A stretch of DNA of 64,000 nucleotides, taken from Hirundichthys speculiger. Its lineage: Eukaryota; Chordata; Actinopteri; Beloniformes; Exocoetidae. The notes under the pieces are model-generated. The model saw nothing but the letters and a program-made list of their open reading frames with translations, did no database searches and was not told the origin of the DNA. The stretch is taken from the NCBI GenBank assembly GCA_018398805.1, contig JAGFBZ010000339.1:806001-870000 (forward strand). The letters are read 5' to 3'. The translations under genes were made by a program, and so were the position numbers. Positions 1 through 11,896 of the stretch are shown one piece after another (position 1 is the first letter of the stretch; every line of letters starts with the position of its first letter).

Positions 1-2840
1 TAAAACAGACAGAAAAGAAAACACTGAATGCATAAAAGCAGTGTTTTTGGCAGTACAACGCCATAGCTATTGATGTAAAAACTTAAGTGATTTAGGTTTA
101 ATCAAGAAACCATGGAAATGGTAAGATATCAGCTCTTAAATAAAACTCTTATGAGCAATCTTTGTGGTTATCGTTATGTTTGTCCAAACAAATGTACCTT
201 TAGTTGTACCAGGCATTAAAATGAACAAGAAACTGAAGAAAACAAGGGTGGTCTAATAATTTTTTCCATGACTGTATATGTCTGGTTTGGAAGTGTGTCT
301 GCAGAGGAGCAGAATTAGCTCAATAGGGTGGTGTGCACTGATTCTGAAATCACTGGCTGTGTAGTCCCATCAGTCAGTGAAATCTACCAGCTGGGCTGAA
401 GGTAAAAACACTCAAGATTTTAAACGTCACTCTAGATTTTAAGATTTTAAGTATCTCAAAAATACTCTTGGGCAGGCATGATGTGATTTTTTTTTTTTTT
501 CTGCTCAAAACAAGAATTCAATACAAGATTATTTTTTTCATTAACTCACTTTGTGGAGACTAACGTCATGTGTTTTATCTTTATTTGCTGCAGCAGACAC
601 ACATATACATACATTTAATATATTGTTGTAGTTTTCATCTTTTAAAACAAACATTATTATGTGTCAGAATTTCTTATCTTATCTGATCCTTTTCTTAATA
701 AAATACCTGTGACATGCTTTAATTAAGACAGTTACAGTACAAAAGCTATCTTTTCAACCATATCTCTAGTTATGACAGACTTGTCTACACCTACAGACAT
801 GCTGATGGGACTCAGGCCCCTCAGGTGGATGAAAGAGTAATGTTGTAACTTGTTTGTTACGTAAATCCTTACACCACTTTTAACACCTAATATATAAAGA
901 GACCCACATGTTATAATTCTCTTTGTTAAAATTGTGTAAAATGAAGGCAAATCTTGTTTCATTCAAGAAATATGTGAACTCAAAGACAGAACTGTCTTCA
1001 CCATGGTTTTCAGAGAGAAGCAATGATTTTATGATAATAATGTTAGCAGTTCAAGAAAATAAATGAACCTCCATTGTGTTAGCAGTGTAGACTGCTACAC
1101 TATTAACTTCAAGTAAAAATACTTACAGAGAAAGTTTTGATCATTTTAAAAGATGAGAACTTTTTTTTTTCACATGTGGACCATTGACAAAAATTACAAA
1201 CTGACATAATGCACATTAAATTTTAGAAATACAGCGCACTAATGGCAGCCTGTCCCATTCGCTTTGGTCATATTCCTTTTTTTTTTTTAATCAGTAATTA
1301 TGTTTGTTTCATTTTATTCTCCTCTGTTAAAACAGGGTATGAAAACAATTCTGACCAGCTGCTTATGGCACTTTATAACATTTACTATGATGAGTAGGCA
1401 GGTCGAAGAGGAGATATGGAGGATGTGGGTCAGGAGCAAAACAGGGAGCAGCGAGGGGGAATGAGGGAGAAATTTTGGCTTGTGCAGGATCATGCTTTAA
1501 CACATATCAAACTTTGGATTACCGTCGCTGTTAAGATTTCTGCAATCATAGTATGGGTAAATGTTTGCAGCACCAAATGTATAAGAAGTGTGTAAACAGA
1601 ATTGGCTTTCAGAATATGGATTTAATAAAGTTAAAAGAGAGTGAGAGGGTTTGAATTTTGGAGTCAGGAACTGCACGTCCCCATGAGAAGTGCCGGAGGC
1701 AGAGAAGTTTCGTCCATGATTTAAGAAAGGTTGAAGGGCGTAAATGACACAGACAGGTGTTGTGGCTGGAGGAAAAACCTGTCTGAACAACATGCTCTGC
1801 AGTCGCAGCCTCTCTCGTGTCTTAACCTTCTCCATTGCTCTTTATGTCTACTCAACATTTCTGCCCAAATATACATAGTGATATTTAAATCGTTTTTCAG
1901 TCTTTCATTCTTATTTTCTTTTTTTTTTTTGCCTTACATTCAGAGTTGTAATAAAACTTGGCTTGTTTTTGTCTTCCTCTTATGGTGATCACTGGGAACT
2001 GCTTCAGATCCCTCATTATAGGTTTAAAAAAAAGAAAAAAATAAACATATATAAACCATAAATAACCATAAATGCATTAGAGAGCTGCAACTACAAATGA
2101 TTTCCATCAATCAGTTTCTCTACAGAGTTCTTCCTCAAATTACTGTTTGTTCCCTAAAATGTCAACATCAGTGTTCACATGACACAAAAATTGTTTTCAC
2201 ATGTTCACAAAAAAATATGAAAATCATCACAGTCAAGAAGCTTGGACCAGGGAAGTCTTTGGCGTTTTCCTGTCTGACTATTTTATCTCTGCATTCATTC
2301 TCAGTGCATACACTAACCATCACCTTTGTGAAGGTCACTTCCAATGCAGCCGAGCAGCTGAAATGTAAAGATATACATCCACAAACCTCTCTGAAACACA
2401 TTTTTACTTAAATTCAGGAGACACACTTGCATGCTTTTATGGTTGTTTTGTTTTTCAGCTACAAATCATTATCATAGTTCTTTAAGCGTCAGAATATGTT
2501 GAATGCCTGTTAAAATCACCTTGACAGACAACCAAGGCCAGTTCATACAGGAAAAGCTTCTTTGTTGTGTTTGTGCAGCATCTTGTTAAGTAGATCTGAC
2601 AGCTCAATGTTTTCATTCAAGCAGTTGTAGGAGGGCATACAAGATTTTCCTCTTGAATTCCTTTGGACATGCTATGCTCTTCTTTTTAAAGTGCAGAGGG
2701 AGGAGAGGGAGCAGGATACGGCGTAGACCACCCAGATGAAAACAAGTGAGATGAATTAGGAAGGCCATGGGACTTAATTAGAGGAACAAGGCTTGGAAAG
2801 TTGAAAACTGAAATGATCCTAATTGCTCCTGACTTCCAGG
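1..2840. other. Upstream intergenic stretch, no gene supported
   Basis: A+T-rich DNA with several T runs (about 488-501, 1278-1288, 1918-1931). The longest open frame is 112 codons on the minus strand (1497-1835). It has no recognisable domain and no convincing splice context, so it is not called. I see no tRNA, CRISPR-like or other structured element here. It could contain distal mitf regulatory DNA or sit inside an intron of a longer mitf isoform, because mitf exon 1A is not in the window. Confidence 0.5.
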
Positions 2841-2848
2841 AAATACTG

Positions 2849-3010
2849 TATCCATCTATCCATCCATCCATCCATCCATCATCTATGCCCAATTATTCCT
2901 CTGCAGGGTCGTGGGGATCTGCTGTAGCCTATCCCAGCTCTCTTTGGGTGAAAGGCAGGGGTACACCCTGGACAGGTCATCAGTCCATTGCAGGGTTGTT
3001 ATATGCATTA
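2849..3010 (-). repeat. 3' tail of an L2/CR1-like LINE or derived SINE
   Basis: A (TCCA)n run at about 2851-2880 is followed by a block containing GGTACACCCTGGACAGGTCA and the CAGTCCATTGCAGGG motif. This combination is the very common teleost 3' end of L2-type elements and their SINEs. The short tandem repeat forms the element's 3' tail, so the element reads on the minus strand. No reverse transcriptase sequence is attached, so this is a 5'-truncated copy. Confidence 0.65.
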
Positions 3011-3723
3011 TATCCAATCCCATTACAGACCTATTGCCAACACTGCTAGTTAGCTGTGAAATATTCCAGTCTACCTTTTATAAAATTACGCATTTTATCT
3101 GTGCTTTGATGTATTGCCAGCATCAAATTGAAAATGAACATCAAATTAACATCAGGAGTAAATAATTTCCAATTCACTGCATTTGTTTTTATGGACATTT
3201 TAAACAGAGTCCCAGGGTTTGGGAGTTTCAGTTTTGAATGTTCAAAAACAAAGAAAAAAGCTCCCTCAGGTCACTGGTGATGCAGGACTTCTGGACTTGT
3301 TATTGGGGAAGAATCTCCATGGCTTGGAGGGGATGTTGTTCTCTACACACTCATTCATGGTATTGATCTCATGACCACTTGGCTCACAGAACGCATCCCA
3401 GTCTTGGACGGACTCAGATCACCCCTGTGGTGTGAGAGTGACCACGTCATCAAAGTTCTCTTTGTCACAGGTTGTTGCTGAACAATGGGTGCATAGGTAG
3501 ATGAAACAAAGAACAGATTATGATCCGGTTTGCAGAATGGAGGATGAAGTGAAGAGCTGCATGCACAACTCATTTGCATTGAATGAATCCAACATTTAGT
3601 TTTCTTCGATTGGGCAGTTAAATTGTTGGAAGGTTGGAGGTGAAGCAGAGAGAGGTATTTGTGAAATGTCCAAAGATCTCCATTAAACTGAGTTGATTAA
3701 GTCCAGTCACATGAATCAAGTGA

Positions 3724-3777
3724 TATATATAGATATAGATATAGATATAGATATAGATATAGATATAGATATAGATA
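3724..3777. repeat. Hexanucleotide microsatellite (ATAGAT)n
   Basis: About eight to nine copies of a 6-bp unit, ATAGAT/GATATA. The open frames through it (Ile-Asp or Tyr-Ile repeats) are artefacts of the repeat. It directly abuts the LINE fragment that begins near 3780. Confidence 0.9.
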
Positions 3778-3779
3778 GG

Positions 3780-4850
3780 GTCCGCGTCCACCCTGATGAG
3801 AAATTGGCTCCTGGAACAAGACACTCATGGAGCACAGCAGAGAACATGGTATCACTAGAGGGGGGGGGGGGGGGGGGGGGGGCAAAACTAATGAGCGTCA
3901 GCGCTACGATCCAGGAGGAAACAGCAGGCCTCCAGGAATACATCAAGAAGATGGCCCCCACTGATGACCTGCTAAGTGAATTCCTCAGAAAACTGAACCC
4001 CAGCATGGAGGAGAAGCCCAAGGGGTTATCATCGACAGATAAGCCCCTGCATGACATGTACCACCACCAAATACAAAATCGAAGAGTTGGCTGCCATTGA
4101 AAAAAAACATACTAATGGTTGAAAAAAGCTGGACTGAAAGACAGCACAGAGGCACTGATCATGCCTGCACAAGAACAGGCCCTAAACACAGGATCTATAG
4201 AGACTGGGCTCTACCACACCAGACAGGACCCCAGATGGAGGCTGTGCAAAGCAGCCCCTGAAAACAGTACAGCACATCACAGCCGGGTGTAAGATGCTGG
4301 CAGGCAAAGCAGACATGGAGCAGCACAACCAGGTAGCAGGGATAACACACAGGAACATCTGTGCCAAATACGGACCCCAGGTCCCAGGATCAAGATTGGA
4401 GACACCTCCAAAGGTGATTGAGAACGAGCGGGTCAAGAGCCTGTGGGGCTTCCAGATCCAAACTGGTGATAGCTAATCAGTCTGACTTAGTGGTAATTGA
4501 TAGACATCAGAGGACGGCAGTGGTGGTGGATACTGTCATCCCAAGTGACAGCAACATCAGAAAGAAGGAACATGAGAAGCTCAAGAAATACCAAGGGCTG
4601 AAGGAAGAGCTGGAAAAAATGTGGGGTGTGAAGGCAACAGTGGAGCCAATAGTGATTGGGGTACTGGGAGCTGTCACCCCCAAGCTGGATTGGTGTCTCC
4701 AGCAGATACCAGGAACAACCTCTGAGATCTCTGTCCACAAGAGGGAATACTGGGAACAGCGAAGATCCTGCACAGAACCCTCAGGCTGAAAGGCCTCTGG
4801 TAGAGGACCCAGCTTGAACAAGACAACACCGCCCAAAAAAAAAAAAAAAA
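3780..4850 (+). mobile_element. LINE (non-LTR retrotransposon) 3' fragment with decayed ORF
   Basis: A broken plus-strand reading frame carries the C-terminal part of a fish LINE polyprotein. Recognisable blocks are YHTRQDPRWRLCK (about 4210), the KMLAGKADMEQHNQVAGI block (about 4291) and VVIDRHQRTAVVVDTVIPSD followed by NIRKKEHEKLKKYQGLKEE (about 4490-4610). The Asp-bearing VVVD...IPSD block resembles the restriction-like endonuclease at the C-terminus of R2/R4-type LINEs; that clade assignment is my inference. The frame shifts at least twice, near 4100 and 4470, so it is dead. It ends in an A run at 4835-4857. A 23-base G run at about 3860-3882 lies inside it and may be a sequencing-difficult site. 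Confidence 0.8.
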
Positions 4851-4856
4851 AAAAAA

Positions 4857-4975
4857 ATCAATCAATCAATCAGACTTTATTTAAATAGCGCTTTTCATAC
4901 AAATTGAATTGCAACACAAAGGGCTTCACGGGTTAAAAGCAAACTCGCTCCACCCACCAATCCGTCTTCCTCCGT
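4857..4975. repeat. (TCAA)n-led dispersed repeat
   Basis: Short (ATCA)n run followed by a segment containing TTTATTTAAATAGCGCTTTT and then a stretch ending near CGCTCCACCC. Sequences of the form TTTATTTATATAGCGC...TTTCATAC are abundant in teleost genomes as tails of retroelements. It lies directly after the LINE poly(A) and is probably an independent insertion. Confidence 0.5.
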
Positions 4976-5990
4976 ATGTGTGTGTTCAAAATAATAGCAG
5001 TGTTTATAAAATTTAGCAAAACTCAAAATCAGGAAAATAGCTTTGATTTCCAAACACACAAATGCATTTGGAACACATTATATTCCAAATCATCTGTGTT
5101 GAATGGAGTCGACCAACTTCTGACACCTATGAACAGGTACTCCAGCTCAGCACGACTGGACTACATTCCACAATTCCTCTGCATTTCTTGGTTTTGCCTC
5201 AGAAACAGCATGGTTGATGTCACCCCACAAGTTTTGGACCATGGTCCAGGGATTGGGCTGGCTGCTCTACAATATTTGTCTTGTTGGTCTGGAATCCAGA
5301 TGCTGCTGTTTACTGGTGGGTTTGGGGTCGGTGTCTTGTTGAAACACCCATTTCAAGTAATTTGATGCATTCAAACTGATCCACTATCGCTGGTATGTGA
5401 TAAATAGGCACGACAGAGTATGAGAAACATCTCCATAACATGATGCTTGCTCCACCATGCTGCACTGTCTTCACAGTGTACTGTGGCTTGAATTTAGTGT
5501 TGGGGGGTCGTCTGAAAAGCTGTCTGTGGCCCCTAGACCCAAAAAGAACAATCTTGCTTCCATCAATCCACAAAACATTGCTCCATTTCTCTTTAGGTCA
5601 GTGTGTTCTCTGGCAAATAGTAACCTCTTCAGCACATGTGGGTTTTTTTCATCAGTGGGACTTTGAAGGGGCTTCTTGCTAATAGCTTGGCTTCACATAG
5701 GTGTTGTTTTAATTGTCACAGTTGTCTCAGGTGTCCTTTCATCAACCTGTTGCTAATCATCGGTTGAGTCTTTGTCATTTTTGGTGTTATTCCATCGAAT
5801 CGAATGGTAGTTTTCATTTTCTCTGCGTCTTTCTGATTTTGTTTGCCATTTTAAAGCATTTGAGATGATTGTAGCTGAGCAGCCTGTCATTTTCTGCACT
5901 TTTTTTTTTACATGATTCCTCTTCTCCAATCAACTTTTTAATCTGAACAGTGTGGAATGACCCATTTTACACAGATTTACAGAGAAATGC
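4976..5990 (-). mobile_element. Degraded Tc1/mariner-type transposon
   Basis: The minus strand at 5573-5310 reads WIDGSKIVLFGSRGHRQ, then FRRPPNTKFKPQYTVKTVQH, GGASIMLWRCFS and DQFECIKLLE. These match the catalytic domain of fish Tc1-like transposases. The left edge carries GTTCAAAATAATAGCAGTG, a terminal-repeat-like sequence. I could not find the matching inverted end, and the frame contains stops and shifts, so it is a truncated non-functional copy. Confidence 0.75.
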
Positions 5991-6034
5991 ACTATCACTA
6001 GCATGCACAACATTTGCTGCCTTCATCTGTATAT

Positions 6035-6092
6035 ATGTGTGTGTGTGTGTGTGTGTCTATATATATATATTTATATGTATATACACACACAA
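6035..6092. repeat. Compound (TG)n/(TA)n microsatellite
   Basis: A (TG) run at about 6038-6055 is followed by a (TA) run and a short CACACA stretch. Simple repeat with no coding content. Confidence 0.85.
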
Positions 6093-6321
6093 AATCATTA
6101 CTGCACAGATAAACAGTTAAACATCCATATTAAGAAGCACTAAACATCACATTTTATAACTGAAGGGAGACTTCAAGCAAAAAAGAAAAACTAAAATCCA
6201 ATTAAGTTAACTTTATTCAGTAAATGCATCACAACACAGATGAAAACAAGCAGTTTTTATTTTAGGCTCATGACATTTGGAATAGGAGAGTTTTAGCAAC
6301 TACTACGTAATTGTAGGACTT

Positions 6322-6602
6322 TTACTCAGCTCGTGTGGACACATGGGCCTTAGTGAAACAGTATCTCTGTGGTTTTACACAGTGGGCTGATGGGCAGTGT
6401 GTTTCCAGTGGGCCCTCGCCCTCTCCGCTGCTCTGCTTTTCCTCATGGACGGGGCTGGTCATCTGCCTCACGCTCTGTGAGGCGATTGGAGATTCCAGGC
6501 CGGGCCCTGGAGCCTCCCCCCTCTGACACAGTTTCAGCGCTGCACCGCCAGCATGACTTTCACTGCTCTCCAAGGGCGGGTGGTGCACCTTCAGGGAAAA
6601 AA
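6322..6602 (-). other. Candidate terminal exon of an unidentified minus-strand gene
   Basis: On the minus strand a pyrimidine-rich tract ending in CCCTGAAG precedes an open stretch of about 90 codons ending at TAA (6322). It is clearly more G+C-rich than its surroundings. The predicted peptide begins VHHPPLESSESHAGG and is rich in Ser, Glu, Gly and Pro, with no domain I recognise. If real, its upstream exons would lie at higher coordinates, antisense to the mitf 5' region. It could instead be a chance GC-rich open frame, since the plus strand also has a 63-codon frame here. Confidence 0.2.
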
Positions 6603-7981
6603 AACAAATAAATATGGAGTCCATAGGAGTGCAAGTGTACAGACCCTGTTCATTTGACTGTCTGTGAGTATGGCACCTCAGCATCTGTAATTTTTTGCCA
6701 CACAGTAAGGCATTACTTTGGAATAGTTCTTAATGTACATATGAAGGACAGCATGTGGGAAGTAGATACATTCAAAACTTTAAGAGTTCTCCTTATGCTT
6801 ATTGTGTTGAATGCCAAAATAACAGTTGATTGCAGTTGCTTTTGACAAATGTGATATGCATAGAGTTTAAATATGTTCATTCATATTTTGCATATAGATT
6901 TTGAAGTTACAACTAAGTAAAGTAACTCCTTGAAATGCTATTAATCTTTAAGTGTGGCAGTTATATCTTCTTTTCATTATTGTTTATTTGGAGGTGTTCA
7001 AAATGGAGGCATCTTCAGTCAATTATCAACCCCGTATAAAGGGGAGACTGTATTCAGGCTTCTTTTCCATTAAAAAAAATAAATCAGTGTTTTGACTCTG
7101 GTCAGACCTTTGTTGTTCTTCTGGACAGAGTTGTTTACCTTCCCGTTATCCTAGACGCAAAACTACTTAATGTCTTCCTTAAGTTGTGTGTCATTAAATC
7201 CTGCATCAAAGACTCAGCTCTGACTGTTCTACTAATGGTGGATTTGATGGAAGCGCATAGTGAGCACAATCAGACAAATCATGAGTTGTGGTGGGCGGGG
7301 CTCTTTAAGACTGTACAGCCATTGTTTTTCCTTTTTTTTTTCTTTGAGATACACACAGACATGAGAGTAGGTGTGTACACACACAAGAATGAAAAGGTTA
7401 AAAAAAAAAAAAAGCACAAAAGACTGATTTATGCTTTTCAGAAGCCCATCAAACAAAAAGCCACAAAAAGAAAAAAAAAAAAACAAATGACAAAAAAACT
7501 TTGCTTTGTGGAGAGGTTTCAGGTTATTTGTGTTCTTAAACTTAAGCTTTCATTTAATCATTTTTATTTGTTAAAATGGTCAATAAATATTTGCTGGACA
7601 TTTTTTCAATAGATTTATGTTGAACCCAGATGTGCTCATGTTGTAAAAATGATCAAATAAAATCCTTTGCCTGTACATTACAGAAATACCAACTTTCAAG
7701 TACCGTGGAAACTACCTTGGAGAAAATACCTTAAGTACCTTAATACATTTCTACATCAAAAAATGTCATCTTCAGATATGTTTCAGTTCCTGCAAAAGAA
7801 GTATCGTCATTATCTGTGCTGTCCACAAGAGGGCGCTAAACAATTAAATTCACTACTGTAAAATGTCATCTCATGTATATGTATTATCATGTATTATCAA
7901 AAGAAAATGAAACCAGATGGTAATTATGAGTTATCTAAAAAGTTAATTAGCAATGTTTTCCTGTCAAAATGCCAAGATGGT

Positions 7982-8033
7982 AATGGTTGTAATTAGTAAT
8001 GCTCAATGGTGAGCATTACTAATTACAACCATT
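7982..8033. repeat. Perfect 24-bp inverted repeat with 4-base loop
   Basis: The arms at 7982-8005 and 8010-8033 are exact reverse complements, starting AATGGTTGTAATTAG and ending CTAATTACAACCATT, with loop ATGG. Pairing stops just outside the arms. No protein is encoded. It may be a relic of a foldback element or a recent templated inversion. A microRNA-type hairpin is less likely because pairing is perfect and very short. Confidence 0.9.
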
Positions 8034-8581
8034 TACTTCCAAAGCTAAACCCTGAAGAGAAACATGATATCTGCCAACATCATTGGGTGTGTGTCTGTGC
8101 TTTCTCTGACTGCTGGTTCTGACTCTGAATGGATGGATAGATGATAAGGCTGTTTTCTTTATACCACGTGGACATCATTTGTGTGTAATTGTGCTCATGT
8201 AGAATGCAATTATACACTACAAAGATCCAAATTTTAGCTCCACAGCAGTAGAAATGGTCTGAAATTTCACAGAATGCTTGTTTTAGTTAATTATTTAAGG
8301 ATTATTTTAGACTTACGTCTCTTTGTTTGAATTATTTTCAAAATATATATCAATTTAAAAAGCAACATTTCATGTCCTATACAAACATTTTTCTCTTGAC
8401 ATTCCATGTCTATGGCAAAGTGCAATCTGGATTTTTTTTTTTTTCTCGAGGCTTTGTGACTCCTCTGCTTTGCTCTTGTGAAGTGTTCTCTTTATGCGGG
8501 TCTCGGGTGATGCTACAGTTACCCGCAGGGGAGTGGATTTATTTGGCTGAATGCTGTGAAGTGTTTTCTTTTTCATTTTTT

Positions 8582-8615
<34 letters not shown>

Positions 8616-8934
8616 CATGGAACAGATCCCACAATAATCCAAGACACTGTTCACTTTCATGGCAGTCCCGGCTCTTTATATTGCAGAGCTCACCAGTGCA
8701 TTCGTTTTTTTCACACAATGTTCCCAGATGTTGTTTTAGCCACTCTCACTGTTCCTGTCATCTCTCTGAGAGGATGGTTTTGTTTGCAGCCTAAAGATGG
8801 CACCTTTCACTTGCACTGGGAGCTCTTTGACTGCACGCTGCGGATTCACAGCTTTCAACTATAAATAACAAACTTAGAGAATAACAAAGTTAAAATCAAC
8901 TTGGGACCTTACAGTGCTTTAATTGATGGAGAAA

Positions 8935-9321
8935 TTCTGAAGTTATGGGAAACACGGTGATTTGTGCCTCAAAGCAAGAAGATTCCCGTTTTAAACCTTG
9001 ACCGTGGCCTTTCTGGGTGGAGTTTGCATGGCTACATGGGTTTTCCATGGGTTTTCACTTTCCTCCTACATTCCTAAAGCATGCATGTTTACTGGTGATG
9101 CCAAAGTGTCCATAAGAGGGGGTGTGAGTGTGCAAAGTTGTTTACTTTTTTTATGTCTCTGCAGCCCTGTGATGGACTGGCAGCCGGTCAAGCGTGTGCA
9201 CCACCTCTTGCCCCAGTAAACAGGCTCCATCCCATATGCAACACTGAGCAGGATGAACTTGAAACAATTTGTTCTCAAAGCTTGAATCAAGGTAACGGGA
9301 CTTTTTTTTTTTTTTTTTATG
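8935..9321 (+). repeat. Fish SINE with L2-type tail
   Basis: Contains the ordered blocks of a common teleost SINE: a degraded head (CTCAAAGCAAGAAGATTCC), a GCCTTTCTGGGTGGAGTTTG core, a TTTCCTCCTACATTCC block, a GTGTGAGTGTGCAAAG block, and a CCTGTGATGGACTGGCAGCC 3' region shared with L2 LINEs. It ends near a T run at 9301-9318. Divergence from the usual form is high, so it is old. Confidence 0.6.
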
Positions 9322-9329
9322 GTTCTTGA

Positions 9330-10411
9330 TAGGGGTGCACGATAACTATCGGGCCAATAACTAGCGGGCCGATAACAGGAAATTATGACGTCATCCCGAT
9401 AACTCCGATATCACGACGAATAGCCCCGATAACATATATTTTTGTCAACATGGCAGTGCCTCGCTCCCTCTGAGCCTTGAATGACCGGGAGTGAATGTTA
9501 TGTTCAAGTAACGTCGGCATAATCAGAAAAACGATTACTCAATAAGGAAAATCAAGAATAGAATACCCCCTCATGCCAGAAAACAACTCGTTAACCCGGT
9601 CATAATTTTGGTAGTTGCGGACTTGAATTGATATTCGCAGTATTTTCCCACATGTTACACATACAAAATAGAAAAAATAGAAAAGGCTGAAAGAACGACT
9701 AGCAAACTAGGAAACGTCGGAATTTACGTTACACCTTAAATGCAGCATGCATTGTGCTGATCACAACAAACATGGCGGCGCGGAACTTCATTAATGTTTC
9801 AGAAGAAGATAGTTTGGTGGTTATTTGTGATGAATCCTCCGAGTGAATTCTACGAGGAGGGAAGCACAAGCATAGGCTTTAATACGTAAAACCCGTTCGG
9901 CCTACAACATAACAATCGCTTCCATGGAGTTTTTGAAATCGCGCTAATGTGAGCTAACGGAAGCTAATGCTAACGTGCGCAAGCCAGCCTGAACCTCATT
10001 TACTTTAATTAAAGGTATTAATTTAAATGGAACCACAAGCCAAAATCCTTTAAATGTTAATCTTTTTCAGTTTGTAATTTTGATACATGTATTTCCATCA
10101 GTTCAAGGAGCCTTTATTTTTATATCAGTCAGTAATGAACCTTATTTAAGTTGATGTGAGATATCAAATAGGTTTGTTTGATAGCTTTATGAAAATGTTT
10201 GAGAGGCTTGCCAGTAGTTTTTCATTGGAAAAAATAAATATCTGTTCATTTAAAGAGTCAAAACTATTTTTGATTTTGTTCATAGTATTGATGTAATGAT
10301 CTTAGGTATATGTGTGTGTGTTATCGGTTATCGGTATCGGCCTTTAGGAGCTGAAAGTTATCGGTTATCGGTATCGGTTAAAAAAAAAAAAACAGTTATC
10401 GTGCATCCCTA
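9330..10411. mobile_element. Non-autonomous hAT transposon, 1082 bp, intact ends
   Basis: The ends are inverted repeats TAGGGGTGCACGATAACT and AGTTATCGTGCATCCCTA with one mismatch. The element is flanked by an identical 8-bp duplication GTTCTTGA at 9322-9329 and 10412-10419, the hallmark of hAT insertion. Multiple TTATCGG motifs lie just inside both ends (9341-9432 and 10321-10379), as in subterminal repeats bound by hAT transposases. It has no long open frame, so it needs transposase from elsewhere. The intact duplication indicates a relatively young copy. Confidence 0.92.
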
Positions 10412-10419
10412 GTTCTTGA

Positions 10420-11450
10420 AGACGCTTCACCTTCCGTCCAGAAGGGTTTGTCAGAATTGAAAACAAAATCCAATTGCCCTGATTGATTCAAGCCTTGAGA
10501 AGTACTGTGACCTGGATGACTGAGAATCTGGACAGGTGGTTCAGAAAAAAGATGAATGAATGGATTCACCGTAACTGTCCTTGAAACAGATTTTGTATCA
10601 GTTGTCCAACAACATTTCACTGCCAAAAAATGAGGTTGTGTGAATTGAAAAATAACTGGTCATTATTATAGCTTTCCTCCAATTTAAACATGAATACCCT
10701 TGGATTAAAGCAGAACAACTGCATCTTAAGTCCCTACTTATTTTGTAACTGGCACTTTAATATATAATATGTTTAATTTGTTTATGAAGACAGTTAAAAA
10801 TAACATCAAGTGAAATAATAGGGAGTCAACTGTAAAATGGGATGAACTAGTGACCCAATTAAACCTGAAAGATAAAACGGGTTTGACGAGTAGAGACAAT
10901 CTGAATCTGACGTAATTAAGTCATGTTTAATTAATCATCAAAAATCTCTTTTATATTTTTTTGTTTATTTAGCAGTTGTATAATGAAAAGGTGTTAAAGC
11001 AGTTTTGCCAATTGTTCTAAATATCCCACATGTTACCTGGAAAAGGGAAAGAAGAGGAAATGAAAGACTTGGAATGCTTCCCGATTCAAACTTTCAAATA
11101 GTAGAGCAGATTTAAAAAAAAAAAAAAAAAAAAAACACAAAAGCCTCATGTTCTGACAGAATAAATGAAGAGTGTTAACATTAGACCAGTGACTTTTGTT
11201 TGAAATTTCTCAGATGAAAGGAAACACAATCCGCCAAAGTCACACAGACAGAGGAATTATGTGTATAACCACTAAACCTGATTCCATGTACTGGGATAAG
11301 TACAAAGGAACCGTCAGTTTAAAAAAAAAAAAATGCTGTCAAACTGAGGCGCTCAAAGTGCTAAATGATTTTCATAGAACAAGCTGAATTTGTTTCCCTG
11401 TTTTGCCTTTAAGATATTGTTTAACTTTAAGTATATAGATCATATGTTCT
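10420..11450. other. Intergenic stretch; repeat-derived start, otherwise featureless
   Basis: The first 150 bases after the hAT element look like the continuation of an older repeat that the hAT split: TGATTCAAGCCTTGAG at about 10485 mirrors an inverted copy at about 9275 on the other side. The rest is A+T-rich with A runs (11114-11135, 11320-11332) and no supported gene. Confidence 0.4.
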
Positions 11451-11710
11451 GTCAGACAGCCGATGCGGGCCACAGCCCGTGTTGTATCAGAGCATGAAAC
11501 TACGTGCAGTGTTAGGGAGAGAATAATGGTATGCCGAGGGCTCAACACCCAGCGAATATGCTTCAGACAGAGGCTGTGTTTCCCTGCACTGGCTAATTAG
11601 TGCGATTACTGCACAGCTGGATTGGCCAGACGTTTTTCTGGGATTTATCAAAAGGCTCACTCACTCGATGAAGCCTTCTAGCCGACAACTTCTGCTTCAG
11701 CAGAGTCTCT
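11451..11710. promoter_or_regulatory. Candidate conserved non-coding element upstream of mitf exon 1B
   Basis: This block of balanced base composition lacks simple repeats, in contrast to the surrounding A+T-rich DNA. It contains CTAATTAGTGCGATTACTGC, which has homeodomain-type TAAT cores. No coding potential is evident. Calling it regulatory is inference from composition and position only; alignment to other fish mitf loci would decide. Confidence 0.25.
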
Positions 11711-11896
11711 CTATTTTAGGACAGCAGGACTCTGTCTGTGGTGCAGTTGTCTAAATTTAAGAGAGTGGGAAAACTGAAGCAGCCTTTTGTTAAGAGTTCC
11801 TCTTTCTGTCATTTCTAAATCTGCACTTATTAAAGGCTCTAAGAGTGTAGCAGCTCTTCAAAATCCTCAGATTCCTATACTTGTATCTTTCCAGAG

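Noticed and set aside
3693..4100. 135-codon plus-strand open frame beginning with an Ile-Asp repeat
   Set aside because: It is the ATAGAT microsatellite joined to a decayed LINE frame and a poly-G run, not a gene.
6322..6602. Assignment of the minus-strand GC-rich frame to FRMD4B
   Set aside because: FRMD4B is the expected upstream neighbour, but the orientation would place its 5' end, not its last exon, here, and no FERM or FRMD4 motif is visible.
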